64,000 nucleotides of DNA. It comes from Methylobacterium sp. R2-1. GTDB lineage: Bacteria > Pseudomonadota > Alphaproteobacteria > Rhizobiales > Beijerinckiaceae. Below are positions 1 through 8,632 of this stretch, one piece after another. Numbering within the stretch: position 1 is the first letter of the stretch; every line of letters starts with the position of its first letter. Made by a program: the position numbers and the translations under genes. Below the pieces are notes generated by a model. That model did no database searches. It was not told where the DNA came from and was given only the letters and a program-made list of their open reading frames with translations. The stretch covers positions 1-64,000 of the forward strand of contig NZ_JACHWM010000014.1 of NCBI RefSeq assembly GCF_014191355.1, in the 5' to 3' direction.

Positions 1-665
1 CGCTCGTTCAGGCCGTCGCCGTAGACCGGCAGCGGCTTGCCCTCGAGCGCGGCCAGGATCATCAGCGGGATCAATTTCTCCGGGAAGTGGCGCGGGCCGT
101 AATTGTTCGAGCAGTTCGTCACCAGCACCGGCAGGCCGTAGGTCTCGTGCCAAGAGCGCGCGAGGTGGTCGGAGGCCGCCTTCGAGGCCGAGTAGGGCGA
201 GCGCGGATCGTAGCGGCTCTCCTCGGTGAAGAAGGCATCCGGCGGCAGGGAGCCGTAGACTTCGTCGGTCGAGACGTGGAGGAAGCGGAACGTCGCCTTC
301 GCCTCACCGTCGAGGCTTTCCCAGTGGGTGCGGGCGCCGTCGAGCATCACCTGGGTGCCGATGACGTTGGTGCGCACGAACGCACCCGGATCGGTGATCG
401 AGCGATCGACATGGCTCTCGGCGGCCAGATGCATCACTGCGTCGGGCTTGAAGTCGGCGTAGAGGGCGTGGACGCGGGCCGGATCGCAGATGTCGGCCTG
501 TTCCAGGCGGTGCCGGGGATCGCCCTTGAGCGGATCGAGGGAGATCGGGTTGGCGGCATAGGTCAGGGCGTCGAGGGTCAGCACCTCGTGACCGAGATCC
601 TGCACCAGATGCAGCACGAGCGCCGAGCCGATGAAGCCGCAGCCACCCGTCACCAGAATGCGCAT
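1..665 (-). CDS. rfbB: dTDP-glucose 4,6-dehydratase (3' end cut by window edge)
   Basis: Second step of dTDP-L-rhamnose synthesis: NAD-dependent conversion of dTDP-glucose to dTDP-4-keto-6-deoxyglucose in the cytosol, feeding surface polysaccharide. About 221 N-terminal residues are visible. They begin MRILVTGGCGFIGSALV, a Rossmann GxxGxxG dinucleotide site, then the STDEVYGSLP segment with the family's catalytic Thr-Asp-Glu, then YSASK, the SDR YxxxK pair. The family is about 350 residues, so roughly a third lies outside the window. rfbC lies 116 bp upstream on the same strand, so both probably belong to one rhamnose operon continuing leftwards. The family assignment is firm; the exact sugar product depends on genes not seen. 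Confidence 0.95.
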   Translation of the reverse strand, partial: MRILVTGGCGFIGSALVLHLVQDLGHEVLTLDALTYAANPISLDPLKGDPRHRLEQADICDPARVHALYADFKPDAVMHLAAESHVDRSITDPGAFVRTNVIGTQVMLDGARTHWESLDGEAKATFRFLHVSTDEVYGSLPPDAFFTEESRYDPRSPYSASKAASDHLARSWHETYGLPVLVTNCSNNYGPRHFPEKLIPLMILAALEGKPLPVYGDGLNE

Positions 666-781
666 CGATCCCAACTCCGTCGCTTCATTCGCACGAGGCA
701 ACCAAGGGTCACACCCCGCTATAGCCTGACCAACCTCAGATCGATACCGATCCGTCCGGTTGCCGCATCCAATATGTCAGA

Positions 782-1333
782 TCAGAAGACCCGCCCGAGA
801 TCGGCCAGGAACGGCGCGGCCTTGTCCTTACCCGACAGGATCGCGTCGGATTCCGCGACTGGCCACTCGACGCCGATCGCCGGATCGTTCCAGCGCAGGT
901 TCCGATCATCGGCCGGGCTGTAATAGGCGTCTACCTTGTAGGCGACCATGGTGTTCGGCTCCAGGGTGCAGAAGCCGTGGGCGAAGCCCGCGGGCACGAA
1001 GAGCTGCTCACCCCCCGCCGCGTCGAGCCGCACGGCGACGTAGCGGCCGTAGGTCGGGGAGTCGGAGCGGAGATCGACGGCGACGTCGAGGATGGCGCCG
1101 GACAGAACCCGGATCAGCTTGGCCTGAGCGTTGGGGGCCACCTGGAAGTGCAGACCCCGGACCGTGCCGGCGGGTGCGGAGAACGACTGATTGTCCTGTA
1201 CGAAGGCGTTGGCGATGCCATGCTCGGCCAGCAGATCAGCGCGGTAGACCTCCGAGAACCAGCCGCGGTCGTCGCCGTGGCGTTTCGGGATCACCCGCTT
1301 GACCGCCGCGATCTCGGTTTCGATCACCTGCAT
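782..1333 (-). CDS. rfbC: dTDP-4-dehydrorhamnose 3,5-epimerase
   Basis: Third step of dTDP-L-rhamnose synthesis: epimerises C3 and C5 of dTDP-4-keto-6-deoxyglucose. The product is 183 residues, the normal length for the cupin-fold RmlC family. Visible family landmarks are the RGDDRGWFSE-like N-terminal segment (here HGDDRGWFSEVYRADLL), VRGLHFQ with the catalytic-region histidine, DVAVDLR, and the C-terminal AYKVDAYYSPADDR substrate-loop tyrosines. It precedes rfbB on the same strand and is probably the promoter-proximal gene of the visible operon, since the 170 bp upstream contain no gene. No anomalies seen. Confidence 0.95.
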   Translation of the reverse strand: MQVIETEIAAVKRVIPKRHGDDRGWFSEVYRADLLAEHGIANAFVQDNQSFSAPAGTVRGLHFQVAPNAQAKLIRVLSGAILDVAVDLRSDSPTYGRYVAVRLDAAGGEQLFVPAGFAHGFCTLEPNTMVAYKVDAYYSPADDRNLRWNDPAIGVEWPVAESDAILSGKDKAAPFLADLGRVF

Positions 1334-1504
1334 CCGCCGCTCCTGACTCGTCCGTGCCGGCTCGTTCAGGGCGTAGGCCGCGCGAAGGCGGCGAAGTCAA
1401 GGCTGCACCGTCGTACGCTCCCGCTCCGCTTCTTGCGAAACCGTGGCCGCATGACTACCGCTGAGGCCAGCTGGCGGTCACGGCCGGCGAGGAGGAAAGC
1501 CTAA

Positions 1505-1948
1505 ATGACGATGCCTCGTGCCAACCGGCGGCGCCGTTCCATGATGCGCATGGCGGCCTTCGGGCTGCTCCTCGTGGCATCCGGCGGAAGCACCCAGGCG
1601 CAGAAGGGCGCGGACTTGTCCGGTCTGTGGCAGACCGAGACGGCGGGTTCGACGGTGCGCATCGCCCGTTGCGGCAGTGGCTATTGCGGGACGATTGCGG
1701 CCACGGCCGGCTCGGGTGTCGATGCGCAGAACCCCGATCCGGCACTTCGCACGCGCAAGCTCGTCGGCGTGCAGATCATGCAGGCCGGCACGCCGAGCGG
1801 CGCAGCTTTCGAGGGCAGCCTCTACAACCCGAACGACGGCAAGACCTACGCTGGCAGCCTGACCCCGAAGGGTCCCGATACGGTCGAAGTCGCAGGCTGC
1901 GTGCTCAGTGTTTTGTGCAAGCGCCAGACTTGGCGGCGGATCCGGTAA
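1505..1948 (+). CDS. exported DUF2147-type protein
   Basis: 147-residue protein. The basic N-terminus is followed by a hydrophobic stretch (MAAFGLLLVASGGSTQAQ), a probable Sec signal peptide cleaved near residue 32. The mature part opens with LSGLWQTETAGSTVRIARCG and contains YCGTIAA, then LYNPNDGKTYAGSL near the middle and a final VAGCVLSVLCKRQTWRR. This W-T...V.I..C....G.I...NP.DGK.Y pattern is that of DUF2147 proteins, small periplasmic beta-barrel-like proteins of unknown function. A good AGGAGG ribosome site precedes the ATG. The gene stands alone, convergent with the next one. The molecular role is unknown. Confidence 0.8.
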   Translation: MTMPRANRRRRSMMRMAAFGLLLVASGGSTQAQKGADLSGLWQTETAGSTVRIARCGSGYCGTIAATAGSGVDAQNPDPALRTRKLVGVQIMQAGTPSGAAFEGSLYNPNDGKTYAGSLTPKGPDTVEVAGCVLSVLCKRQTWRRIR

Positions 1949-1968
1949 CCGGATCCCGCCCTAGCCGC

Positions 1969-2436
1969 TCAGTGATCCGTGCTCCCGGGCGCGGTTTCCG
2001 TGGCGCCATCGCCGAGGACAGCCTTCTCGGCCGGCGGCTCGGCGCTCGCGACGGCCTTCGGCTCCAGCAGCGGCTGGAGGCGGGCGGCGAGTTGCTTGTC
2101 CAAGTGGCGGGCGTAGGCGCCTTTGAAGTAACGGGCGCCGGTGCCGCGGCCATAAATGCGATCGTGAGCCACCGCCATGCGATCGACCTCCGGGCGGCAC
2201 AGAAAGCCCGTCACGCTGGCGGCCTCGTACCAGCGCCCGTCCCGCGCCAGCCGCATGGCCTTGGGATTGGACGTCACCGTTTCGGCAAAGCAGGCCGTTG
2301 CCGCCTCTTCGAGCGGCGCCAACACCGCGTGCTCTGAGCCGGGAACATGCTGCCGAGCCGGGCGCGCCTCGGCGACGGGACTGAGCAGGACGAAGGCGAG
2401 ACCGACGAACGGCAAAGCTTTCATCACGGCTATCAT
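1969..2436 (-). CDS. hypothetical exported protein
   Basis: 155-residue protein of no family I recognise. The N-terminus (MIAVMKALPFVGLAFVLLSP, then VAEA) is a typical signal peptide, so the product is probably periplasmic. The mature protein has two cysteines (in ATACFAET and GFLCRPEV) that could form a disulphide, and a Pro/Ala-rich C-terminus that looks disordered. The segment DGRWYEAASVTGFLCRPEVDRM suggests a small folded core. An internal ATG four codons in is an alternative start. Codon usage resembles the neighbours. It converges on the DUF2147 gene with a 20-bp gap. No function is assigned. Confidence 0.65.
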   Translation of the reverse strand: MIAVMKALPFVGLAFVLLSPVAEARPARQHVPGSEHAVLAPLEEAATACFAETVTSNPKAMRLARDGRWYEAASVTGFLCRPEVDRMAVAHDRIYGRGTGARYFKGAYARHLDKQLAARLQPLLEPKAVASAEPPAEKAVLGDGATETAPGSTDH

Positions 2437-2612
2437 GGGGCGCCTCGAACAGGTGTCGAACGCCGGTACTGTTCGCCGAAGATCGCGCCGGATCTAGGGC
2501 GAAAACAGATCAACTATGACGCTTCGCGGAACAAACTCGGATTTGTCGCCCTGCCGCCACACGGCGGATGCCCTAGCCGTTCCGGGTGACTTGCGTGACA
2601 AGCGGGGCAGGA

Positions 2613-3005
2613 TCAGCCGCGCCGCATCGCGTTCCAGCTTCCGCTGCAGCTGATCGGGCCGTCGCCGAGGGTCGACCATCGGCCGGCTCCGGTACCGTTG
2701 GGGGAGAGCCGCCCGGACACCTGCGCTGCGTTGCCGCCACGAGAGATGGTGCCGCGCACGGTACCGTTCGCCGCAACACGACCGCTGATATCGACCTCGC
2801 CGCCACCGTAGACGGCCTCGCCCCGCTGAATCTGGACACCGTAGCGGTAGGCGCGATCACAGGGGCCATCGAGGGTGACCACCTCGATGCTCCAGCGGCC
2901 GTCGAAGCGGTTCGGCACCTGGACCTTACGCTTGGCCGCCTCCGCTGTCCCGACGCCCACCACGGCAACGGCAACAGTGGCGACGGCAAAGATCGGCAGG
3001 CGCAT
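2613..3005 (-). CDS. hypothetical exported protein
   Basis: 130-residue protein with a clear signal peptide (MRLPIFAVATVAVAVVGVGTAEA), probably periplasmic. The mature part has a small beta-rich look: FDGRWSIEVVTLDGPCDRAYRYGV, then repeated Gly-rich strands VYGGGEVDISGRVAANG and VRGTISRGGNAAQVSGRLSPNGTGAGRW, ending with SCSGSWNA. Two cysteines (GPCD and ISCSG) may pair. The repeated G-x-V/L-x-x-x-G pattern suggests a lipocalin-like or beta-sandwich fold, but I cannot name a family. The gene is monocistronic, about 100 bp beyond the mutase gene's stop. Confidence 0.65.
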   Translation of the reverse strand: MRLPIFAVATVAVAVVGVGTAEAAKRKVQVPNRFDGRWSIEVVTLDGPCDRAYRYGVQIQRGEAVYGGGEVDISGRVAANGTVRGTISRGGNAAQVSGRLSPNGTGAGRWSTLGDGPISCSGSWNAMRRG

Positions 3006-3107
3006 GGGACTGAAATCCGGCTGTGGGCTGGGGCTGCGGTGGCCCGTTTCAGCCGGAAGATTGTCTCGCGCTCCGCAGTGTCAAGGTTGCTCACCCCGCC
3101 TTGAGCG

Positions 3108-4925
3108 TCAGCCCTCCGCCCGCTCGGCCGCCTCGCGCAGAAGCGCCAGCAGGTCACAACCGGCGAACAGATAGCCGTGAACGCCCGCTTGGCGCAGAGC
3201 GTCCGCCTCGGCAGGCTTGCCGGCGAGATAGATCGTGCCGGCACCGGCCGCCTTCAGCGCCTCGGCCGCAGGCATGGCCTCGGTCTGGTAGACGGTATCG
3301 GACGAGCACAGGCAGGCGATCCGTGCGCCCGATGCCTTGAAGGCGTCGGCCAAAGCGCCGGGATCGGAAAAGCCGTCATTGCCGATGGCTTCGATGCCAC
3401 CCGCGGCGAAGGCGTTGGCGGCGAAGGTCGAGCGGGCATTGTGGACTGCCACGGGACCGAGATTGGCCAGGAAGACCGCCGGGCGCTTGCCGGTCCGCGT
3501 CAGGGTCGCGTCGGAGGCGTCGCGCAACGCCTCGTAGGGCTCGGCGAGGCGCCGGGACGGCAAGGCTCCTTCGAAAGGTGCGGCCAAGTTCGGCGCCACA
3601 TCGAGCACCGCCACCGGCTTCTCCGCGAGGAAGGGGAATTCGCTGGCACCGGTCAGTGGCTCCTTGCGGGTCGCCACCGCCTTCGCCCGCGCCTGCGCCA
3701 CCGCCGCGATCCGACCCGCGAGGGCACCGGATTCGAGGCTTCCCACGATTCCGCCCTCGCGCTCGATCTCTTGGAAGAGGCCCCAAGCCTTCGCGGTCAG
3801 TTCGGCGGTGAGCGCCTCGAAGCCGCCCGCGCCGGCCGCCGGATCGGAGACCTTGGCGAGGTTCGATTCCTCGATCAGCACGATCTGGCTGTTGCGCACC
3901 ACGCGCCGGGCGAAGGCGTCGGGCAGGCCGAGCGCCTGCGTGTAGGGCAGCGCGGTAACCGAATCGGCCCCGCCGAGGCCTGCCGAGGCCGAGGCCATGG
4001 CCGTGCGCAGGATGTTCACGAATGGGTCGCGGCGGGTCATCATCCGCCACGCCGTCTCGGCCAGGACCCGCAGAGGCTTCGGCTCAAGACCGCAGGCCTG
4101 CTCGACCCGGGCCCAGAGCCGCCGGATCGCCCGGAACTTGGCGATGGTCAGGAACTCATCGGCATCCGCCACCAAGAGAACCGCGATGGCGTCGCGCGCG
4201 CGCTCCAGATCGTGGCCGCCGGCCTCCAGCACCCGAAGGTAGGCGACCGCCGTCGCGAGCACGGCAGCCAGTTCCTGCGCCTCGCTCGCCCCCGCCTCGT
4301 GATAGGGCCGCGCGTCGGCGAGCGCCACGCGCCCGCGCGTGCCGGTGAAGGCGGTGACGGTCTCGCAGAGGCGCGCCTCCCAACCCTGTTCGAGCCGGCC
4401 GGTGGCGGCGCGGGTGCCGAGCGGGTCGAGACCGAGATCGAGGTCGAGGGCGGAGGGGTCGTCGCCGCGGCGCTCGATCAATTGCTTGAGCAGGGCCGCC
4501 GTCTCGAAGCCGGCCGAGCCCGCGTCGAGCCGTAGGGCGATGAGCGGCAGCATCACACCCTTCAGCGTCGCGTCGAGCGCGTCAACCGAGGAGAGGTCGA
4601 GGCCGAAGCCGCGGGCAGCGGCGGCGGCGCGGTGGACGAGGACCAGCGCGTCCGCGCCGCCTTCAAGGTCGGTGAGCGCCTGCGCCGCTGCCTTCTCCGC
4701 ATCGGGGTGGTCGATGCGCTGCGCCAGCCGCCAGGGACCGGGCGCCCGCACCGGCTGCGTCACCGCCGCGGCCGGCTCACAGAGCGGCTCGATACGCAGG
4801 CCGTCGGCGGTCTTCGAGACGAGGCGCTTCTCGAAGTCGGCCCCTTTCAGCGCGGCCTCGACGGCGCCGCGCCAGCGCTCGCGGGTCGCGGGCTCAAACA
4901 GCTGGGCGAGCGGACGATCTTCCAT
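3108..4925 (-). CDS. mcmB: methylmalonyl-CoA mutase small (beta) subunit
   Basis: Non-catalytic partner of the B12-dependent mutase that converts (R)-methylmalonyl-CoA to succinyl-CoA. In methylotrophs this is the end of the ethylmalonyl-CoA pathway. The 605-residue product has the mutase TIM-barrel half (PLCEPAAAV, AGSAGFETA, then KFRAIRRLWARV and MMTRRDPFVNILRTAMASASAGLGGADSVTALPYTQALG). A C-terminal B12-domain-like part includes GNDGFSDPGALADAFKASG and CLCSSDTVYQ. The D-x-H-x-x-G cobalamin histidine motif is absent, as expected for the small subunit. The catalytic large subunit is not in the window. The ATG at 4925 (MEDRPLAQLF) was chosen; an in-frame GTG at 5003 would add 26 residues but has no ribosome site. 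Confidence 0.9.
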   Translation of the reverse strand: MEDRPLAQLFEPATRERWRGAVEAALKGADFEKRLVSKTADGLRIEPLCEPAAAVTQPVRAPGPWRLAQRIDHPDAEKAAAQALTDLEGGADALVLVHRAAAAARGFGLDLSSVDALDATLKGVMLPLIALRLDAGSAGFETAALLKQLIERRGDDPSALDLDLGLDPLGTRAATGRLEQGWEARLCETVTAFTGTRGRVALADARPYHEAGASEAQELAAVLATAVAYLRVLEAGGHDLERARDAIAVLLVADADEFLTIAKFRAIRRLWARVEQACGLEPKPLRVLAETAWRMMTRRDPFVNILRTAMASASAGLGGADSVTALPYTQALGLPDAFARRVVRNSQIVLIEESNLAKVSDPAAGAGGFEALTAELTAKAWGLFQEIEREGGIVGSLESGALAGRIAAVAQARAKAVATRKEPLTGASEFPFLAEKPVAVLDVAPNLAAPFEGALPSRRLAEPYEALRDASDATLTRTGKRPAVFLANLGPVAVHNARSTFAANAFAAGGIEAIGNDGFSDPGALADAFKASGARIACLCSSDTVYQTEAMPAAEALKAAGAGTIYLAGKPAEADALRQAGVHGYLFAGCDLLALLREAAERAEG

Positions 4926-5073
4926 CTTGGGCGAGACCTTGACGATTGGGCGTTTCCCGACCGCTTCTTGAGAGAGCGGCGACTTGGCCGCAAGCCCTCG
5001 CACAAGGTGCGGGCAAACGACAACCGACTTTAGTCCGGGTCGCCGCGCCCGCCTCGTTCAAAATCCTGAAGGC

Positions 5074-5913
5074 TCAGCCAAAAAGAATCAGTCCGGCGAA
5101 GCCCAGCGAGCCGACGATGATGCGCCACCACGCGAACAGCCAGAAGCCGTGGCGGGAGACGTAGTCGAGCACCGTGCGCACGACGATCAAGGCCGAGACG
5201 AAGGCGGCGACGAATCCGATGACGATCAGCAGCGCGTCGTTGGACGAGAGGTTCTTGTAGTTGTCGAGCAGATCCTTGGCGAAGGCGCCGGCCATCGTCG
5301 GCATGGCGAGATAGAACGAGAACTCGGTGGCCGAGCGCTTGCTCGCCCCCATCAGCATCGCGCCGACGATCGTGGCGCCGGAGCGCGACACGCCGGGGAT
5401 CATCGCGACGCATTGGAACAGGCCGATCTTGAGGGCCATCGGCAGGCTGAACTCGAACACGTCGGTCTTGCGCGGATGCTCCGTCGGACCATCGCCGGGC
5501 GCGGATTTCGGCTCGCCGACCATGTCATCGATGACAAGGAGCACGAGGCCGCCGGCCACCAGCGTGGCGCAGACGATCCACGGATTGAACAAGTAGAACT
5601 TGATGTACTTCGAGAAGAGGCCGCCGACGATCGCCGCGGGCAGGAAGGCGATCAGCACGGCGAGCACGAAGCGGCGCGCCCGCGGATCGTTCGGCAGCGC
5701 GGTGGCGATGCCCCACAGCCTGCCGAAATAGACGAACAGGATCGCCAGGATCGCGCCGAGCTGGATCAGCACCTCGAAGGTGTTGTTGGGCGAGTGGAAA
5801 CCGATGAAGTGGCCGATGAGGAGCTGATGCCCGGTTGAGGAGACCGGGATGAACTCGGTGGCGCCCTCCACCACGGCGAGCACGAGCGCCTTCGCGATCA
5901 GGACGAGATCCAT
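5074..5913 (-). CDS. uppP: undecaprenyl-diphosphatase (BacA family)
   Basis: Integral membrane phosphatase that recycles undecaprenyl pyrophosphate to the monophosphate carrier for peptidoglycan and O-antigen synthesis; its family is also linked to bacitracin resistance. The 279-residue product carries the two family signatures: VEGATEFIPVSSTGH at residues 15-29 (catalytic glutamates and the Ser/His pair) and IPGVSRSGATI about two thirds along (catalytic arginine). Several hydrophobic segments agree with the usual multi-TM topology. The start at 5913 (MDLVLIAKAL) fits the usual family N-terminus; an ATG at 5949 would add 12 polar residues. Transcribed alone, with about 190 bp upstream without a gene. 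Confidence 0.95.
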   Translation of the reverse strand: MDLVLIAKALVLAVVEGATEFIPVSSTGHQLLIGHFIGFHSPNNTFEVLIQLGAILAILFVYFGRLWGIATALPNDPRARRFVLAVLIAFLPAAIVGGLFSKYIKFYLFNPWIVCATLVAGGLVLLVIDDMVGEPKSAPGDGPTEHPRKTDVFEFSLPMALKIGLFQCVAMIPGVSRSGATIVGAMLMGASKRSATEFSFYLAMPTMAGAFAKDLLDNYKNLSSNDALLIVIGFVAAFVSALIVVRTVLDYVSRHGFWLFAWWRIIVGSLGFAGLILFG

Positions 5914-6142
5914 AAGCCTGCTGTTCCCCACGCCGATGTCCCGGCACATGCCAAGGCGCGGCAGACGACGGCGATGCGGCAGCTTTGCGGCGGCAGGGTT
6001 GACGGGCGGTTACCGGGTTGCGGCGCGTTTGTTAATGAGGTGGCAACGATGGAGAAATAATCCTGGCGCGTCGCCCCAATTTCGCCGGTGCGACACGGTC
6101 TGCCCAGGGCTCTGCCTTCTTTTACGCTGAACCACGGCCTCG

Positions 6143-6835
6143 ATGGCGACGCTCTATCACTCTCCGTTCTGCCCGAACTCGCGCTTCATCCGCCTCGTCC
6201 TGGCCGAGATGGGCATGGAGCCGACCCTCATTGAGGAGCGGGCCTGGGAGCGCCGCCGCGACTTCCTCATCGTCAATCCGGCGGGCACCACGCCGGTGCT
6301 GGTGGAGCAGACCGGGCTCGCGATCCCCGGTGCGGGCGTGATCGCGGAATATCTCGACGAGACGCGGGGGCTCGGCCTCGCCGGGCGGCGGCTTCTGCCC
6401 GACACCACCACGGCGCGGGTGGAGGTACGGCGCCTGCTCGATTGGTTCCTGGTCAAGTTCAACAACGAGGTGACCGAGTATCTGGTCACTGAGAAGATCG
6501 ACAAGCGCTTCATGTCATCGGCCGCCGGGGGCGGCCCTCCGGACATGAACGCCATTCGTGCGGCCCGCACCAACGTGCGCTATCACCTCCAATATGTCGG
6601 TTACCTGATCGGGCAGCGCCGCTGGCTCGCGGGCGACGACCTGACCTATGCCGATCTCGCGGCGGCCGCCCATCTTTCCTGCGTGGACTATCTCGGCGAC
6701 GTGCCATGGGACGAGGACGAGATGGCGAAGGACTGGTACGCGCGGGTGAAGTCCCGCCCGTCCTTCCGCGCGCTCCTGGCCGACCGGGCGCCGGGGATGC
6801 CGCCGGCCGCTCACTACGCGGATCTGGATTTCTGA
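6143..6835 (+). CDS. glutathione S-transferase family protein
   Basis: 230-residue cytosolic protein with the canonical two-domain GST layout. The N-terminal thioredoxin-fold domain starts ATLYHSPFCPNSRFIRLVLAEMG, followed by NPAGTTPVLVE (the cis-Pro segment) and an acidic E-Y-L-D substrate-binding turn. The C-terminal helical domain contains the N-capping motif region LAGDDLTYADLAAAAHLSCVDYLG. The FCPNSR site keeps a Cys where many bacterial GSTs have Ser/Cys for glutathione. The substrate cannot be inferred. It overlaps or directly abuts queG, so the two are probably cotranscribed and translationally coupled, an arrangement that recurs in rhizobia. Confidence 0.9.
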   Translation: MATLYHSPFCPNSRFIRLVLAEMGMEPTLIEERAWERRRDFLIVNPAGTTPVLVEQTGLAIPGAGVIAEYLDETRGLGLAGRRLLPDTTTARVEVRRLLDWFLVKFNNEVTEYLVTEKIDKRFMSSAAGGGPPDMNAIRAARTNVRYHLQYVGYLIGQRRWLAGDDLTYADLAAAAHLSCVDYLGDVPWDEDEMAKDWYARVKSRPSFRALLADRAPGMPPAAHYADLDF

Positions 6836-7977
6836 AACCCGAGAAGGCCGTCCTCACGGGCCGGGCTCTGCGCGAGACCGTCGAGGCGCGCGCGCGCCAT
6901 CTCGGCTTCGAGGCATTCCGCGTCACGCAGCCCCACGCGGTGCCGGACCTGCGCGAGCGGCTGCCCGCCTGGCTCGCGGCGGGCCATCACGGCACCATGG
7001 ACTGGATGGAGGAGCGCGCCGAGCAGCGCGCCGCGCCCTCCGCCCTGTGGGCCGAGACCCGCAGCATCATCATGCTCGGCATGAATGCGGGCCCTCAGCG
7101 CGATCCCCTCGAACTCGTACAGATGAAGGATCGCGCCGCCATCGCCGCCTACGCGCAAAGGCGCGACTACCACGACGTCATCAAGGGCAAGCTGAAGGAG
7201 CTGGGCGGCTTCCTCTCCGCCCGCTCCGGCGAGCCGGTGAAGGTCTTCGTCGATACCGCGCCCGTCATGGAGAAGCCGCTCGCCCAGGCCGCCGGCCTCG
7301 GCTGGCAGGGCAAGCACACGGTGCTGATCTCGCGCGAGCACGGCAACTGGCTGATGCTCGGCGCGATCTTTTCCCGCGCCGCCCTCGAGTCCGACACACC
7401 CGAGACCGACCATTGCGGCTCCTGCCGCCGCTGCCTCGACATCTGCCCGACCGACGCCTTCCCGGCGCCCTACCGGCTCGATGCGCGCCGCTGCATCGCC
7501 TATCTCACCATCGAGCATCACGGCCCGATCCCGCACGCCTTCCGCGAAAAGATCGGCAACCGGATTTTCGGCTGCGACGACTGCCTCGCGGTCTGTCCCT
7601 GGAACAAGTTCGCGGGCGCGGCGCGGGAGACGCGCATGGCCGCGCGTGACGATCTCGCCGCGCCGCCGCTCGCCGAACTGGCCCGCCTCGACGATGCAGG
7701 GTTCCGCGCGCGCTTTGCCGGGACGCCGATCAAGCGTACCGGCCGCGACCGCGTCCTGCGCAACGTGCTGATCGCCATCGGAAATTCAGGTGATGCCGCG
7801 CTCGCTGACGAGGCGGTGGCCTGCTTGCAGGAGCCGGATCCGGTCGTGCGCGGCGCTGCCGTCTGGGCCTGCGGACGGCTGCTCGCTCGGGAGCGGCTGC
7901 AACAGCTTTTTGCCAGTTACGGAGGTGGTGAAGCTGAAGCCGACGTGCTCAGTGAATGGGGTCTCGCGCTCCGATAG
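6832..7977 (+). CDS. queG: epoxyqueuosine reductase
   Basis: Cobalamin- and Fe-S-dependent enzyme that reduces epoxyqueuosine to queuosine at the tRNA wobble position. The 381-residue form has an N-terminal DUF1730 domain (DTAPVMEKPLAQAAGLGWQG). Two ferredoxin-type clusters follow: CGSCRRCLDICP, and CDDCLAVCPWNKF together with the upstream RRCIAYLTIEHHG cysteine. A HEAT-like tail is typical of the longer QueG form. The start is uncertain. Between the GST stop and well inside the protein no ATG, GTG or TTG occurs in frame, so the choices are a CTG at 6832 overlapping the GST stop codon, or an ATG at 6706 that would overlap GST by 130 bp and add 42 poorly conserved-looking residues. Confidence 0.93.
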   Translation: MKPEKAVLTGRALRETVEARARHLGFEAFRVTQPHAVPDLRERLPAWLAAGHHGTMDWMEERAEQRAAPSALWAETRSIIMLGMNAGPQRDPLELVQMKDRAAIAAYAQRRDYHDVIKGKLKELGGFLSARSGEPVKVFVDTAPVMEKPLAQAAGLGWQGKHTVLISREHGNWLMLGAIFSRAALESDTPETDHCGSCRRCLDICPTDAFPAPYRLDARRCIAYLTIEHHGPIPHAFREKIGNRIFGCDDCLAVCPWNKFAGAARETRMAARDDLAAPPLAELARLDDAGFRARFAGTPIKRTGRDRVLRNVLIAIGNSGDAALADEAVACLQEPDPVVRGAAVWACGRLLARERLQQLFASYGGGEAEADVLSEWGLALR

Positions 7978-8157
7978 AACCGAGCGGGACCGCTCTCCAC
8001 TCCGGCATCGTCAGACTGCACCGGACACGAGACGACGTGGGACCGTGCCAGCTCAGCCAGCATCGGCAAATCAAAGGTCTGATAGCTCTAAATCTCCCGC
8101 ACGGATTATCTGCTTCATAATACCTACGACAGATCGCACCTCGCCGGATGTCGAGCG

Positions 8158-8550
8158 ATGTCATTCGATTTCTCTGGATGCACCATCGACGATGCCAATT
8201 GCCTACGGCGCATGTGGTACACGCTGTTCATGGTGTGGCAGATCATGCATTGGGTCGCGATCTTCATCATCTCTGCCGGCAGCGCGACGGTCGCCAGCCA
8301 GTGGAAGCGAATCGAAACAATTCGTCAGCCTCTATCTCTGCTGGTCGCAATCACAAGCGCCCTCTATGCCGTGCTCAATCCAGGCGAGCGGGCGATGTCC
8401 TATCGGCAAGCCTGGGTCGGTTTGAATCTCGCGATCATCAGGGAAAGTGGTCTGTCCGACAGCGTAAAGAGCGCCGTTGAAGTCGGCGAAGAAATCATCG
8501 CCCGGCAAGCAGCACCGCGGCTTCACAAACAAGACCAAAGGCCGAAATGA
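8158..8550 (+). CDS. small two-TM protein, SLATT-like
   Basis: 130-residue protein in a stretch of visibly lower GC than its neighbours. Two hydrophobic helices are plain: about residues 25-45 (MVWQIMHWVAIFIISAGSAT) and 57-70 (LSLLVAITSALYAV). A charged helical part follows, beginning PGERAMSYRQAWVGLNLAI, then a Lys/Gln-rich tail. Two TM helices followed by a cytoplasmic helix with an Y-R-x-A/L pattern is the architecture of SLATT domains, proposed pore-forming effectors in nucleotide-signalling conflict systems. I see no adjacent nucleotide synthetase or SLOG sensor. The family call rests on architecture only. No strong ribosome site precedes the ATG. It is probably a recently acquired orphan. 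Confidence 0.55.
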   Translation: MSFDFSGCTIDDANCLRRMWYTLFMVWQIMHWVAIFIISAGSATVASQWKRIETIRQPLSLLVAITSALYAVLNPGERAMSYRQAWVGLNLAIIRESGLSDSVKSAVEVGEEIIARQAAPRLHKQDQRPK

Positions 8551-8632
8551 CGGACGACAGCTAGCGACCGTCGCGTTAGGAAGGCGCAAGTCTGCCGATC
8601 CGAGGCAGGCAAACGGAGCGCATCGGATCGCG

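Noticed and set aside
1334..1504. Riboswitch or leader upstream of the DUF2147 gene
   Set aside because: No conserved riboswitch core or paired structure could be recognised.
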